NCBI GenBank assembly: GCA_944989445.1
Contig: CALYLW010000066.1
Coordinates: 526,501 to 590,500 of the forward strand
Length of the DNA stretch: 64,000 bases
DNA from: Ampullaceana balthica
Lineage: Eukaryota > Mollusca > Gastropoda > Lymnaeidae
Reading direction: 5' to 3'
Shown here: positions 14,063-26,081 of the stretch, in pieces
Position numbering within the stretch: the first letter of the stretch is position 1
How the letters are laid out: each line of letters begins with the position of its first letter
Translations under genes and position numbers: made by a program
Notes under the pieces: generated by a model
The model's database searches: none
Told to the model about the DNA's origin: nothing
The model's input: only the letters and a program-made list of their open reading frames with translations

Positions 14063-14943
14063 AAGATTCATAGTAAATACATGTAATACAAATTTAAATA
14101 GATAATTCTCTGAACTAAATGGAACAGAAGTAAACAAAACCAGTTCATAAACGTCATTACCACCGTAAACAAATCTGAAGTCATAAAGAATGGAATGCCT
14201 TACATTTCAGAAATGAATTGAAAAAAAATTTTGGAGTACATGTAGCTTGAAATAACATAATTAGATAATAAACGTTTACCCAAAATCAGATTTCGCATTT
14301 CAGTTATTAAAAATTTAGTCAGTTGAGTGAAAACTAGGCCGTCAATACATTCTAGCTCTGCCAGTTTCGTCCTAGTTGTTAAAGTCGGGTTCATCGTCCC
14401 CGTCCAGACTTGTGGCACGCACGATGGGGACTGTCAGCCGTATGGGCATTAATAGCGTCCAGCACAAGTCTAAAATATGTTTGTCCTAATAATGAAATAT
14501 TTCTGTACATTTAAATAGGGAGAAATTAAACTTGATCGGCCTTCCACCACATTCTTCCATCCTAAACTTACGGTAAGACTTATTAAGAGAACACATTATC
14601 AAGCAAAATTACATATATAATATACTAAAATATATTAGAATCATTTTGTGAAAGTGTTACACCTCTAGCAATATGTGAATAAGCCTGAAAAAATTATTGT
14701 GTCAAGTTGAAAGCAAATGTAAAGAAATAGTTTTATTGATTAAAATTCTAAATAATTTAAGCTTTTAAAAATAAATAGATTTTTCAAACGAATCCATTAG
14801 AAATGTAAGAGACAACGACAGATCTTGGCATAAACATATTACAAATATCTAACTCAATTATTAAAAGAGCAACGGTTTTAGAGCAATATACATATATAAT
14901 TATATTTATACATCTATATATAAATTAATAAATATTTATAGAT

Positions 14944-14974
<31 letters not shown>

Positions 14975-15769
14975 TAATATCCAAAATATTTGAAACGTAT
15001 TTTAAAAAATATGACTGAATTTATTTCCATTAATTACCTATCCAAAACATATTTAATAATAAATATAGGGACACTGGAAAGATGTGTCAGTATCTAATAT
15101 AGATCAACTTGCATTGAATATCTTTACTCCTTTGTTCTATCTATGTCACATGTTCTCCCCTTCCCTCCCCTCTCTCTCTTTATCCCCCTCTCCACTTTAA
15201 TAACTAAAACAAAATGATATGACTTTCGGTAACAGGGTTCAGATATGAGGAAAATATTCATTTTAAATACTTTAAATATTTGACTAAATCGTGAACAAAT
15301 GAAGAAATGACTGATAATTGACAAAATGTATAGCACGTGGCTGGTTATAGCTCAGGAACAAAAACATGACACGACATGATACAAGTCTATCGTAGGAAAT
15401 GCATACAAACTATATAAAAAAGACTATTTAATATGACGGTTCTATGGATGAATGTAACAACCAACAGCTCATTTCTCGGCTGCAGACTATTGAATATGAC
15501 AGCCCCATGGATGAATGAAACCATATACAGCCCATTTCTCAGCTGTAGACGATCGTTTATTTATAAAAACGTCAAGACCTGTGAGGGAAGTGTCATGGCG
15601 AGATGATGCAATCAATAGCTGACACCTGTGTCACACGGCACTTGATTCAATGCATTTGACAGAGGTCGTGCTTTTCTTTAAAATCAATAAAACAGATGCA
15701 TATCTTACAATTCTTTGCAGTGAAAGGTGCACGGTTAGGACTCGCTTTTTAAAAATCGACTTCTTTAGT
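14063..15769. other. Unique sequence with a GATA/TA microsatellite and a 66-bp duplication
   Basis: TA and GATA runs lie at about 14880-14975. Two imperfect tandem copies of about 66 bp (ATGGATGAATG...CATTTCTC) lie at 15423-15552. A higher-complexity stretch of about 150 bp (15555-15705) has no ORF. No exon is recognised. Confidence 0.5.
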
Positions 15770-16625
15770 GGACAGACAGTTCTAATATACTTGCTCACCA
15801 ACACCGCTGTAGTGGACAGACAGTTCTAATATACTTGCTCACCCACACCGCTATAGTGGACAGTCAGTTCTAATATACTTGCTCACCCACACCGCTATAG
15901 TGGACAGACAGTTCTAATATACTTGCACACCCACACTGCTATAGTGGACAGACAGTTCTAATATACTTGCACACCCACACCGCTATAGTGGACAGACAGT
16001 TCTAATATACTTGCACACCCACACCGCTATAGTGGACAGACAGTTCTAATATACTTGCACACCCACACTGCTATAGTGGACAGACAGTTCTAATATACTT
16101 GCTCACCCACGCTGCTATAGTGGACAGACAGTTCTAATATAATTGCACACCCACACTGCTATAGTGGACAGACAGTTCTAATATACTTGCACACCCACAC
16201 CGCTATAGTGGACAGACAGTTCTAATATACTTGCACACCCACACCGCTATAGTGGACAGACAGTTCTAATATACTTGCTCACCCACACCGCTATAGTGGA
16301 CAGACAGTTCTAATATACTTGCACACCCACACCGCTATAGTGGACAGAAGTTCTAATATACTTGCACACCCACACTGCTATAGTGGACAGAAGTTCTAAT
16401 ATACTTGCTCACCCACACCGCTATAGTGGACAGACAGTTCTAATATACTTGCTCACCCACACCGCTATAGTGGACAGACAGTTCTAATATACTTGCTCAC
16501 CCACACCGCTATAGTGGACAGAAGTTCTAATATACTTGCTCACCCACACCGCTATAGTGGACAGACAGTTCGAATATGCTTGCTCACCCACAATCTTTAT
16601 AGTGGACAGACAGTGCTATTAAACT
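15770..16625. repeat. Minisatellite, 44-bp unit, about 19 copies
   Basis: The unit holds GTTCTAATATACTTGCACAC then CCACACCGCTATAGTGGACA. Copies vary at CTCACC/CACACC, and some lack CA in GGACAGACAG. The right end degrades to about 16720. Confidence 0.96.
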
Positions 16626-16790
16626 TGATCACCCACACTGCTAAAATAGACAGTTCGAATATACTTGCTTACTCAAACTACTAAAATGGACAATTATATA
16701 AATATTTTTTCTAACAAAAATGCTATAATAGAGAGCCAGTTGTAATATATTTGGATACGAGACTGAGGGTTATTTATATTATTTATTATA

Positions 16791-17272
16791 ATAAAAGCCC
16801 AGGTCATTCCGTAACGCTGAGGCACATAGTACAATAGTCCATAGCAGTTAAAAAATAAAGGTATCATTTTGGTTTCGAGATTAATAGAGCGTGTGGTGTT
16901 TCTCGCCGTAAAATATTATATGACGTCATTGTTTGAGCTTATATTTTAATTTTGGAAAATGTAACGTTGTAAAAAGAACACTGATTCGAACGCATGCAAT
17001 AACATTCACGTAAGTTACTTGGGCTTTTGAAAAAAAGTGGGCGCCGTGGGCGCCCTTAAATTCCCTTGAAACATATTATCTACTATAAGCCACAACTGAC
17101 ACAGGCACGGCAATAACCAAAGTAGTTTCAAGAATAGGGACATTTTGTAAACGGGAAAGATAGAAAAAGAGCCGTTAATAGTTCGGATGATTATATAGTT
17201 TGGAATATTACCCACAAATAAGTGGGCTTTTGAAAAAGTGGGCGCCTTAAGGGCCACGGCGCCCCAACCCAA
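16791..17272. mobile_element. Dispersed element family A, copy 1
   Basis: It starts ATAAAAGCCCAG and has a core of about 85 bp (TTTCGAGATTAA...GTGGTGTTTCTCGCCGTAAA...ATGACGTCATTGTTTGAGC) shared almost base for base with 33071-33350. Both copies carry CTTGGGCTTTTGAAAAA with GGGCGCC nearby; in this copy that motif occurs twice (about 17020 and 17225). Non-coding; class unknown. Confidence 0.75.
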
Positions 17273-17824
17273 CCTAGTATTTATTATTAGACTATTTACG
17301 TGTAAATTACAAGTTTTATTAAAACTATTGAACTAATACTTCTATAGTTTATTATTGCTTGGTCTAATATAACTTATATCCAAACTGCAATAGTAAATAG
17401 GTGGTTAGATATATTTACTCGCCTACACACTTCTGCGTAGAAGTACATTACATTGGCACAAAGTCTTCATTAGTTCTCAGCTAAAAGTTTCTAATACTAT
17501 AACAAAAATAAAACTTTGTACAGAGACGTTCCAGTCAAATGGTTAACCAGAAGAGGGAAAAAAAGTTAATTTCGATTTTATTTTCAAACCTTTTTAGTAG
17601 GAACTTTCTGTAGTCAAGCTGACTGAAGCAATGATTCACTTCCCCTAACTGCTCTTCTTGGCCCCACACACGTCCTCTCGAGTGGTAGAAGCTGCGACAG
17701 CCCAACTCAACGATGTCCACTTTCAAGTCTCGTCTCGTCCACACAGCTCAGTCTTGAATCTCTTAAACCATATTAAATTGTCAACTTGGCGAGTTACAAA
17801 GATCCAGCTGAATACATGGTCCAT
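17273..17824. other. Unique sequence, nothing recognised
   Basis: Short ORFs on both strands around 17535-17820 overlap each other and match no family I know. No splice-bounded coding segment is evident. Confidence 0.5.
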
Positions 17825-18420
17825 CCCATTTCAGTTATTCACAGTCCGTCCCCTGGCAATGTATGTTTGGAACATTTCAGTTTATTCACAGTCCGTCCTC
17901 TGGAAATGTATGTTTGTAACATTTAAGTTAATTCACAGTCCGTCCTCTGGAAATGTATGTTAGAAACATATTAGCTTTTTCACAGTCCGTCCCCTGGCAA
18001 TGTATGTTAGAAACATTTCATTTTATTTACGGTGCGTCCCCTGATAATCACAGTCCGTCCCCTGGCAATGTATGTTTGGAACATTTCAGTTAATTCACAG
18101 TCCGTCCTCTGGAAATGTATGATTGGAACTTTCCAGTTTATTTACGGTGCATCCCCTGCTAATCACAGTCCGTCCTTTGGCAGTATATGTGTGGGCATTT
18201 TCATTTTTATGCCAACAGTTCTATCCCTTTTCAAAGTATGTTCATTTTATGTGACCCTTTAAATACCTACCGTTTATTTTTCGCATGTTAAGTAATAAAT
18301 AATGTTTCCTTCCCGTATGTTAAATGTACACTTCACATATATTGAATGGTCACTTCATTTCACATAAGATAAATGTTCACTTCACATATATTAGATGTTC
18401 ACTTTACACATGTTAAATGT
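17825..18420. repeat. Degenerate 47-bp minisatellite and a following 20-30-bp repeat
   Basis: Seven imperfect units with CACAGTCCGTCC(C/T)CTGG and AATGTATGTTTGGAACATTT run to about 18215. Then a looser repeat of GTTAAATGT and TTCACTTCACATAT runs from 18290 to 18420 and resumes at 23632 after the inserted element. Confidence 0.85.
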
Positions 18421-18950
18421 GGTGGTCGGACACTTCGACCCCGGGCGATTCGACCCCGGGCGATTCGACCCCGGACAGTTCGACCACAGGACGTTTCGAC
18501 CCCAAGGTGTTTCGACCCCGGACGTTTCGACCCCTTCGTATCTACACGTATAATTTTTAAATATATTTTAATATACTTTTTAAAATGTATTATTTTTAAA
18601 ATTAATTTTTGGTATAAAAAAAATTAGCCTAAAATTATTATCCATTAAAAATTAAATACCAGTCAACATTCAACGCGAATTCATGATTGTGATAAATGCG
18701 CCAGTCCTCTGAGGTAGAAAGTCCTTTCAAACCTATCCAACTCCACCCCCACCCTGTCCGATGTAATCAGACAAAACAAAGGCAATGTGGTCAGATAGTC
18801 CTTTCTAAAGATGCCCACATTCTCTCTGCCCCCACTTACTCTATTTACCCTCGCAAGCACACGGCTTGCTGTGGTGGTCACTAGACTCAGTCTAGCCTTC
18901 ATAACACGGGATTATGAAACCCTCGGACGAAATGTAAACAATAAAACAAC

Positions 18951-21900
18951 CCCGTAAAAACAAAGTTTTTGACTATAAATCCCTCATATGTGAGACAGAA
19001 CTTAAGTATTGATTATGTTCAAACGCGACAAACATTTACAGACTGAATCTGTCTTAACTTCCCTTTGCTTTATAGCCCCTGGGGGCGGGTGGGAGAGGGG
19101 AAAGGTCTGGTCACCGATCGCTTGACCGAGCTCAGCGTGACACGTAAAGTGTAAACAAAAGCACGCCGGTACACCTGGTTAAAACACGAGATGTGTTCAC
19201 CGATGGCTGGCGTAAAGTCAAGTGACCCGTAAAATGTAAACAATAGCGACCGCTACATATAGTTTATATAGATAAACTAAAAAAGCATTAATTTAATAAG
19301 TGTGCGTTCGATCGATCTGAAACTTTGATACGATGCATTGTTAGGTGACACGAGTCTACGTGCCACATTTTAGCTTGATGGCATCACGGGAAATGGGTCA
19401 TTTTTTACTTTTATTTTTCCACCCGCCTGCCCGACGACGAACGACAGAGACAGCGGTAAAGTTAATATAAAGGATTTAATAAAACAACCCCGTAAAAAAA
19501 AAGTTTTTGACTATAAATCCCTTATAAGTGAGACAGAACCTAAAGTATTGAATATGTTCCAACCCTACAAATATTTACAGCCTAAGACTGAGTGAAATCC
19601 TCCTCCACGAGATGTGGTCATCGATGGCTGGCGTGAAGTCAAGTGACCCGTAAAATGTAAACAATAGCGACCGCTACATATAGTTTATATAGATAAACTA
19701 AAAAAGCATTAATTTAATTACGGTACGTTCGATCGATCTGAAATTTTGATACGATGCATTGTTAGGTGACACGAGTCCTGTGCCAAATTTCAGCTCGATG
19801 GCATCACGGAAAATGGGTCATTTTTTACTTTTATTTTTCCACCCGCCTGCCCGATACGAACGACAGAGACGGCGGTGAAGTTAATATAACGGATTTAATA
19901 AAACAAACCCGTAAAAACAAAGTTTTTGACTATAAATCCCTTATATATGAGACATAACTAACAGTATTGATTATTTTCAAACATTTACAGACTGAATCTG
20001 TCTTAACTCAACTTTGCATCATAACCCTAGTGGGGGGGGAGGGGTGGGTGGGGGGAGAGGGGAAAAGTCTGGTCACCGATTCGCTTGACCGAGCTCAGAG
20101 TGACACGTAAAATGTAAACAAAAGCGCCCGTCGCTTCGTTGGGTCGCCTCAATGCGTCAGCTCAAAATTTCACGTGGCAAAAAAACAATAACAAACCGTG
20201 AATTTAAATTACATACCTCATATAAGGATAAACTAAAAATGCATTAATTTAATTACGGTACGTTCGATCGATCTGAAATTTTGATACGATGCATTGTTAG
20301 GTCAGACGGGTCCGTGTGCCAAATTTCAGTTCGATCGGATCATGGGAAGTGGGTCATTTTTGACTTCTGTTTTTCCGCCCGCCCGCCGAGCCCAAGACAG
20401 AGAGACGGCCGCGAAGTTAATATAAGGGATTTAAAAAACAAACCCGTAAAAACAAAGTTTTTGACTATAAATCCCTTATATATGAGACATAACTAACAGT
20501 ATTGATTATTTTCAAACATTTACAGACTGAATCTGTCTTAACACAAGTTTGCTTCATAACCCTAGGGGGGAGGGGTGGGTGGGAGGGGGAGAGGGGAAAA
20601 GTCTGGTCACCGATTCGCTTGACCGAGCTCAGAGTGACACGTAAAATGTAAACAAAAGCGCACCGTCGTTTCGTTGGGTCGCCTCAATGCTCAAACTTTC
20701 ACGTGGCAAAAAAAACAATAACAAATCGTGAATTTAAATTACATACCTCATATAAGGATAAACTAAAAATGCATTAATTTAATTACGGTACGTTCGATCG
20801 ATCTGAAATTTTGATACGATGCATTGTTAGGTTAGACGGGTCCGTGTGCCAAATTTCAGTTCGATCGGATCATGGGAAGTGGGTCATTTTTGACTTCTGT
20901 TTTTCCGCCCGCCCGCCGAGCCCAAGACAGAGAGAGAGAGAGAGAGACAGAGACGCCGGTGAAGTTAATATAAGGGATTTAATAAAACAAACCCGTAAAA
21001 ACAAAGTTTTTGACTATAAATCCCTTATATATGAGACATAACTAACAGTATTGATTATTTTCAAACATTTACAGACTGACACCGAGTGATGTCCCTTGTC
21101 TTTAATAAATGGGGGTGGGATGCGAGGGGGTGTCGGCACGACGGTCGGCGTCAACACGACGGTCGGCGTCAACTCAAACTCACGTGGAACTGGGCAGAAA
21201 AAAAACAATAACAAACAGTGAATTTTGAATTACATACCTCATATAAGGATAAACTAAAAATGCTCTAATTTAATTACGGTACGTTCGATCGATCTGAAAT
21301 TTTGATACAATGCATTGTTAGGTTAGACGGGTCCGTGTTCCAAATTTCAGTTCGATCGGATCATGGGAAGTGGGTCATTTTTGACTTCTGTTTTTCCGCC
21401 CGCCCGCCCGCCGAGCCCAAGACAGAGAGAGAGAGAGAGAGAGAGACGGCCGCGAAGTTAATATAAGGGATTTAATAAAACAAACCCGTAAAAACAAAGT
21501 TTTTGACTATAAATCCCTTATATATGAGACATAACTAACAGTATTGATTATTTTCAAACATTTACAGACTGACACCGAGTGATGTCCCTTGTCTTTAATA
21601 AATGGGGGTGGGATGTGAGGGGGTGTCGGCACGACGGTCGGCGTCAACACGACGGTCGGCGTCAACTCAAACTCACGTGAAACTGGCAGAAAAAAAACAA
21701 TAACAAACAGTGAATTTTGAATTACATACCTCATATAAGGATAAACTAAAAATGCATTAATTTAATTACGGTACGTTCGATCGATCTGAAATTTTGATAC
21801 GATGCATTGTTAGGTCAGACGGGTCCGTGTGCCAAATTTCAGTTCGATCGGATCATGGGAAGTGGGTCATTTTTGACTTCTGTTTTTCCGCCCGCCCGCC

Positions 21901-22834
21901 GAGCCCAAGACGAGAGACGGCCGCGAAGTTAATATAAGGGATTTAATAAAACAAACCCGTAAAAACAAAGTTTTTGACTATAAATCCCTTATATATGAGA
22001 CATAACTAACAGTATTGATTATTTTCAAACATTTACAGACTGAATCTGTCTTAACTCAACTTTGCTTCATAACCCTAGGGGGGGAGGGGTGGGGTGGGAG
22101 GGGGAGAGGGGAAAAGTCTGGTCACCGATTCGCTTGACCGAGCTCAGAGTGACACGTAAAATGTAAACAAAAGCGCCCGTCGCTTCGTTGGGTCGCCTCA
22201 AACTCAGCTCAAAACTTTCACGTGGCAAAAAAACAATAACAAACCGTGAATTTTAAATTACATACCTCATATAAGGATAAACTAAAAATGCATTAATTTA
22301 ATTACGGTACGTTCGATCGATCTGAAATTTTGATACGATGCATTGTTAGGTAAGACGGGTCCGTGTGCCAAATTTCAGTTCGATCGGATCATTGGAAGTG
22401 GGTCATTTTTGACTTCTGTTTTTCCGCCCGCCGAGCCCAGTAGAGACAGACGAGAGACGGCCGCGAAGTTAATATAAGGGATTTAATAAAACAAAACCCG
22501 TAAAAACAAAGTTTTTGACTATAAATCCCTTATATATGAGACATAACTAACAGTATTGATTATTTTCAAACATTTACAGACTGACACCGAGTGATGTCCC
22601 TTGTCTTTAATAAATGGGGGTGGGATGCGAGGGGGTGTCGGCACGACGGTCGGCGTCAACACGACGGTCGGCGTCAACTCAAACTCACGTGGAACTGGGC
22701 AGAAAAAAAACAATAACAAACAGTGAATTTTGAATTACATACCTCATATAAGGATAAACTAAAAATGCTCTAATTTAATTACGGTACGTTCGATCGATCT
22801 GAAATTTTGATACAATGCATTGTTAGGTTAGACG

Positions 22835-22838
<4 letters not shown>
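18951..22838 (+). repeat. Tandem array of about 0.5-kb modules, eight direct copies (family E)
   Basis: Copies begin with CCCGTAAAAACAAAG near 18951, 19488, 19908, 20443, 20992, 21485, 21956 and 22497, and end TTAATATAAGGGATTTAATA. Each holds a hairpin core around CGATCGATCTGAAATTTTGA ... AAATTTCAGTTCGATCGG. Two versions exist. One has GGTCACCGAT(T)CGCTTGACCG with a G-rich run and CGTAAAATGTAAAC; the other has GACACCGAGTGATGTCCC with CACGACGGTCGGCGTCAAC. A (GA)n run of variable length ends several copies. The eighth copy is cut at about 22838 at an inversion joint. Confidence 0.9.
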
Positions 22839-22844
<6 letters not shown>

Positions 22845-22869
<25 letters not shown>

Positions 22870-23306
22870 TGGGCTCGGCGGGCGGGCGGAAAAACAGAAG
22901 TCAAAAATGACCCACTTCCCATGATCCGATCGAACTGAAATTTGGCACACGGACCCGTCTGACCTAACAATGCATCGTATCAAAATTTCAGATCGATCGA
23001 ACGTACCGTAATTAAATTAATGCATTTTTAGTTTATCCTTATATGAGGTATGTAATTCAAAATTCACTGTTTGTTATTGTTTTTTTTCTGCCAGTTTCAC
23101 GTGAGTTTGAGTTGACGCCGACCGTCGTGTTGACGCCGACCGTCGTGCCGACACCCCCTCACATCCCACCCCCATTTATTAAAGACAAGGGACATCACTC
23201 GGTGTCAGTCTGTAAATGTTTGAAAATAATCAATACTGTTAGTTATGTCTCATATATAAGGGATTTATAGTCAAAAACTTTGTTTTTACGGGTTTGTTTT
23301 ATTAGT
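22845..23306 (-). repeat. Inverted copy of the 0.5-kb module
   Basis: This is a near-perfect reverse complement of the preceding modules; the stretch at 23043-23270 is the complement of 21507-21734. The joint with the direct array is inside a (CT)n run at about 22838-22866. Confidence 0.9.
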
Positions 23307-23639
23307 TTTGTGTTTAGTTTGGGATAGGAGTTTTTAATTTTTAATGGATAATATACAAAAAAAATATTTTTAAAAAATATTTTTAAAAAAAAGAATAAAT
23401 AAAAACATTTCACAATGTAGAAACGAGAGGGTCGAATTGTCCGGGGTCGAAAGTCCTGTGGTCGAACTGTCCGGGGTCGAATCGCCCGGGGTCGAATCGT
23501 CGGGGGTCGAACCGTCCGTGGTCGAACCGACCGGGGTCGAATCTTCCTGGGGTCGAAACGTCCTGTGGTCGAACTGGCAGGGTCGAACCTTCCTGGGTCG
23601 AAACGTCCGGGATCAAAGTGTCCGTAATTCGTTAAATGT

Positions 23640-24179
23640 TCACTTCATATATGTTAAATGTACACTATTCGACCCTGGCTGACTTATTAATTTAGGTATT
23701 TCTTGTCTCCAGTTTTTTTTTCTCTCTCTTTCTCTACAACTGTCTTAGAATTAATCTTTCAACTGACTCTCAAATCTTGACACATGACACATTTTTTTTT
23801 AAAAATTACTATCTAATATTTTCTAACTTGACCTAATATCAGTGTAAGTGTCGTAGGTCGTAGGTTAAATTGAGGTTAGAGTTTCACTAGGCACATACAG
23901 TTCTGGGTTATTGTAAGAGTTCAATGGATTGTTTCATGTGTTTAAGTTTGGGATTAAAATTTTTAAATTACTTTGGTACAGTTAGAGTTTAAGGTTAGGA
24001 TCAAAGTTGTTGGGGTGACTGGTTAAAGTTGAGTTCATTTAACTGTTTATCTATGTGATTGTTTTACGTTCATTTCGGTGATACTCTACAGTTAAAGATG
24101 TACGTCTCTTTTAATTTTATTCTCTGTGGTTGATTTCAGTTTATGTCGATGTTTCTCTGCACATATAAACGTCACTGTT
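23640..24179. other. Unique AT-rich sequence before the 61-bp array
   Basis: Nothing is recognised except degenerate copies of the coming 61-bp unit from about 24050 (GTTCATTTCGGTGATACTC, TTCATGTCGATG). Confidence 0.5.
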
Positions 24180-25730
24180 TGGTTATATATGTCACTCTAT
24201 TGGTTTCAGTTCATGTCGATGATTCTGTGCATTAATATACGTCACTGCCATTCTCTGTGGTTGTGTTTAGTTCATTTCGTTGATTATCTGCAGTAATATA
24301 CGTCACTGTCATTCTCTGTGGTTGTGTTTAGTTCATTTCGTTGATTATCTGCAGTAATATACGTCACTGTCATTCTATGTGGTTGTGTTTAGTTCATTTC
24401 GTTGATTATCTGCAGTAATATACGTCACTGTCATTCTCTGTGGTTGTGTTTAGTTCATTTCGTTGATTATCTGCAGTAATATACGTCACTGTCATTCTCT
24501 GTGGTTGTGTTTAGTTCATTTCGTTGATTATCTGCAGTAATATACGTCACTGCCATTCTCTGTGGTTGTGTTTAGTTCATTTCGTTGATTATCTGCAGTA
24601 ATATACGTCATTGTCATTCTATGTGGTTGTGTTTAGTTCATTTCGTTGATTATCTGCAGTAATATACGTCACTGCCATTCTCTGTGGTTGTGTTTAGTTC
24701 ATTTCGTTGATTATCTGCAGTAATATACGTCACTGCCATTCTCTGTGGTTGTGTTTAGTTCATTTCGTTGATTATCTGCAGTAATATACGTCACTGTCAT
24801 TCTATGTGGTTGTGTTTAGTTCATTTCGTTGATTATCTGCAGTAATATACGTCACTGTCATTCTCTGTGGTTGTGTTTAGTTCATTTCGTTGATTATCTG
24901 CAGTAATATACGTCACTGCCATTCTCTGTGGTTGTGTTTAGTTCATTTCGTTGATTATCTGCAGTAATATACGTCACTGTCATTCTATGTGGTTGTGTTT
25001 AGTTCATTTCGTTGATTATCTGCAGTAATATACGTCACTGCCATTCTCTGTGGTTGTGTTTAGTTCATTTCGTTGATTATCTGCAGTAATATACGTCACT
25101 GCCATTCTCTGTGGTTGTGTTTAGTTCATTTCGTTGATTATCTGCAGTAATATACGTCACTGTCATTCTATGTGGTTGTGTTTAGTTCATTTCGTTGATT
25201 ATCTGCAGTAATATACGTCACTGTCATTCTATGTGGTTGTGTTTAGTTCATTTCGTTGATTATCTGCAGTAATATACGTCACTGTCATTCTATGTGGTTG
25301 TGTTTAGTTCATTTCGTTGATTATCTGCAGTAATATACGTCACTGTCATTCTATGTGGTTGTGTTTAGTTCATTTCGTTGATTATCTGCAGTAATATACG
25401 TCACTGTCATTCTATGTGGTTGTGTTTAGTTCATTTCGTTGATTATCTGCAGTAATATACGTCACTGTCATTCTATGTGGTTGTGTTTAGTTCATTTCGT
25501 TGATTATCTGCAGTAATATACGTCACTGTCATTCTATGTGGTTGTGTTTAGTTCATTTCGTTGATTATCTGCAGTAATATACGTCACTGTCATTCTATGT
25601 GGTTGTGTTTAGTTCATTTCGTTGATTATCTGCAGTAATATACGTCACTGTCATTCTATGTGGTTGTGTTTAGTTCATTTCGTTGATTATCTGCAGTAAT
25701 ATACGTCACTGTCATTCTGTGTGGTTGTTT
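24180..25730. repeat. Minisatellite, 61-bp unit, about 25 copies, running into the exon 1 acceptor
   Basis: The unit contains GTGGTTGTGTTTAGTTCATT and CAGTAATATACGTCACTG. Copies differ mainly at TCTGTGG/TATGTGG and CTGTCATT/CTGCCATT. The last copy reads TCTGTGTGGTTGTTTTCAG; this TTTTCAG is the acceptor of the 25735 exon, so the splice site sits at the place of TGTTTAG in the other units. Confidence 0.96.
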
Positions 25731-25734
25731 TCAG

Positions 25735-25905
25735 GCCAGGAGTAAGATCATCATGCTCAAAGTGTTGAAAGAGTTCAGGGGCCGTAACTCTACGCGGCCC
25801 ATGGCTGACCATGCTCGGCATATGCACAGTAATGATCAAGGTACACAACCCATAGACAAAGGAACTCCATCGCTAGAGAAAGGAAAAGATATCAATTCAA
25901 AAGAG
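25735..25905 (+). CDS. erg: ERG channel exon 1 of those seen: linker after the PAS domain
   Basis: This exon encodes 57 residues, starting ARSKIIMLKVLKEF and ending KGKDINSKE. The basic-hydrophobic start resembles the conserved patch after the PAS domain in ERG channels (consensus like GRAK-FRLKL). The rest is a hydrophilic, low-complexity linker, which is usual and poorly conserved at this place. Acceptor TTTTCAG ends at 25734 and donor GAG|GTTAGT begins at 25906; both ends fit phase 0. It is not the start of translation: the frame is open through the acceptor, and the internal Met at 25753 is ordinary. The acceptor lies in the last copy of a 61-bp tandem array. The assignment rests on the short match and on phase compatibility with exon 2, so it is less certain than the transmembrane exons. 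Confidence 0.75.
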
Positions 25906-26081
25906 GTTAGTATGATATATAGCTCATGTGTGCTTTGTCATCTCTTGCATAATTTGTTGATGCACTTCTGTTTACGTTATGCAGCTATATTTCGATAGCT
26001 AGTCTATTCTTCTTAAATGTGAACTTATTATAATCCGTTTTCCCTTGGACCCATAATGCAAGTGTTTTCCTTATTGCGGTA

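Larger units (their letters stand above)
18421..23631. mobile_element. 5.2-kb foldback-like element with long inverted repeats
   Basis: TTAAATGT flanks both sides (18413-18420 and 23632-23639). The ends, CGGACAC at left and GTGTCCG at right, lead into inverted arms. Each arm consists of tandem TCGACCCCGG-type motifs (18432-18535; complement 23428-23620) and an AT-rich inner part with CCATTAAAAATTAAA at left and its complement at right. The arms are thus about 240-310 bp. Long inverted repeats built of short direct repeats are typical of foldback elements. The interior is a tandem array of about 0.5-kb modules plus about 290 bp of unique DNA (18661-18950). No transposase ORF is present. The flank itself is repetitive, so the 8-bp duplication is suggestive, not proof. 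Confidence 0.7.

Noticed and set aside
12512..14137. A 541-codon minus-strand ORF of LTLLD repeats, superficially like pentapeptide-repeat proteins.
   Set aside because: It is the translation of a 15-bp minisatellite; other frames are also open (HCWIL repeats), and codon-level constraint or a non-repeat domain is absent.
15770..16625. Regular 44-bp repeats considered as a CRISPR array.
   Set aside because: Units are contiguous with no unique spacers, and the DNA is eukaryotic.
21014..23270. Repeated ORFs with ELTPTVVLTPTVVPTPP as a possible transposon-encoded peptide.
   Set aside because: They are identical because the modules are recent copies; the frame is not kept in the other module version, and the reading is antisense to the module in one place and sense only in the inverted copy.
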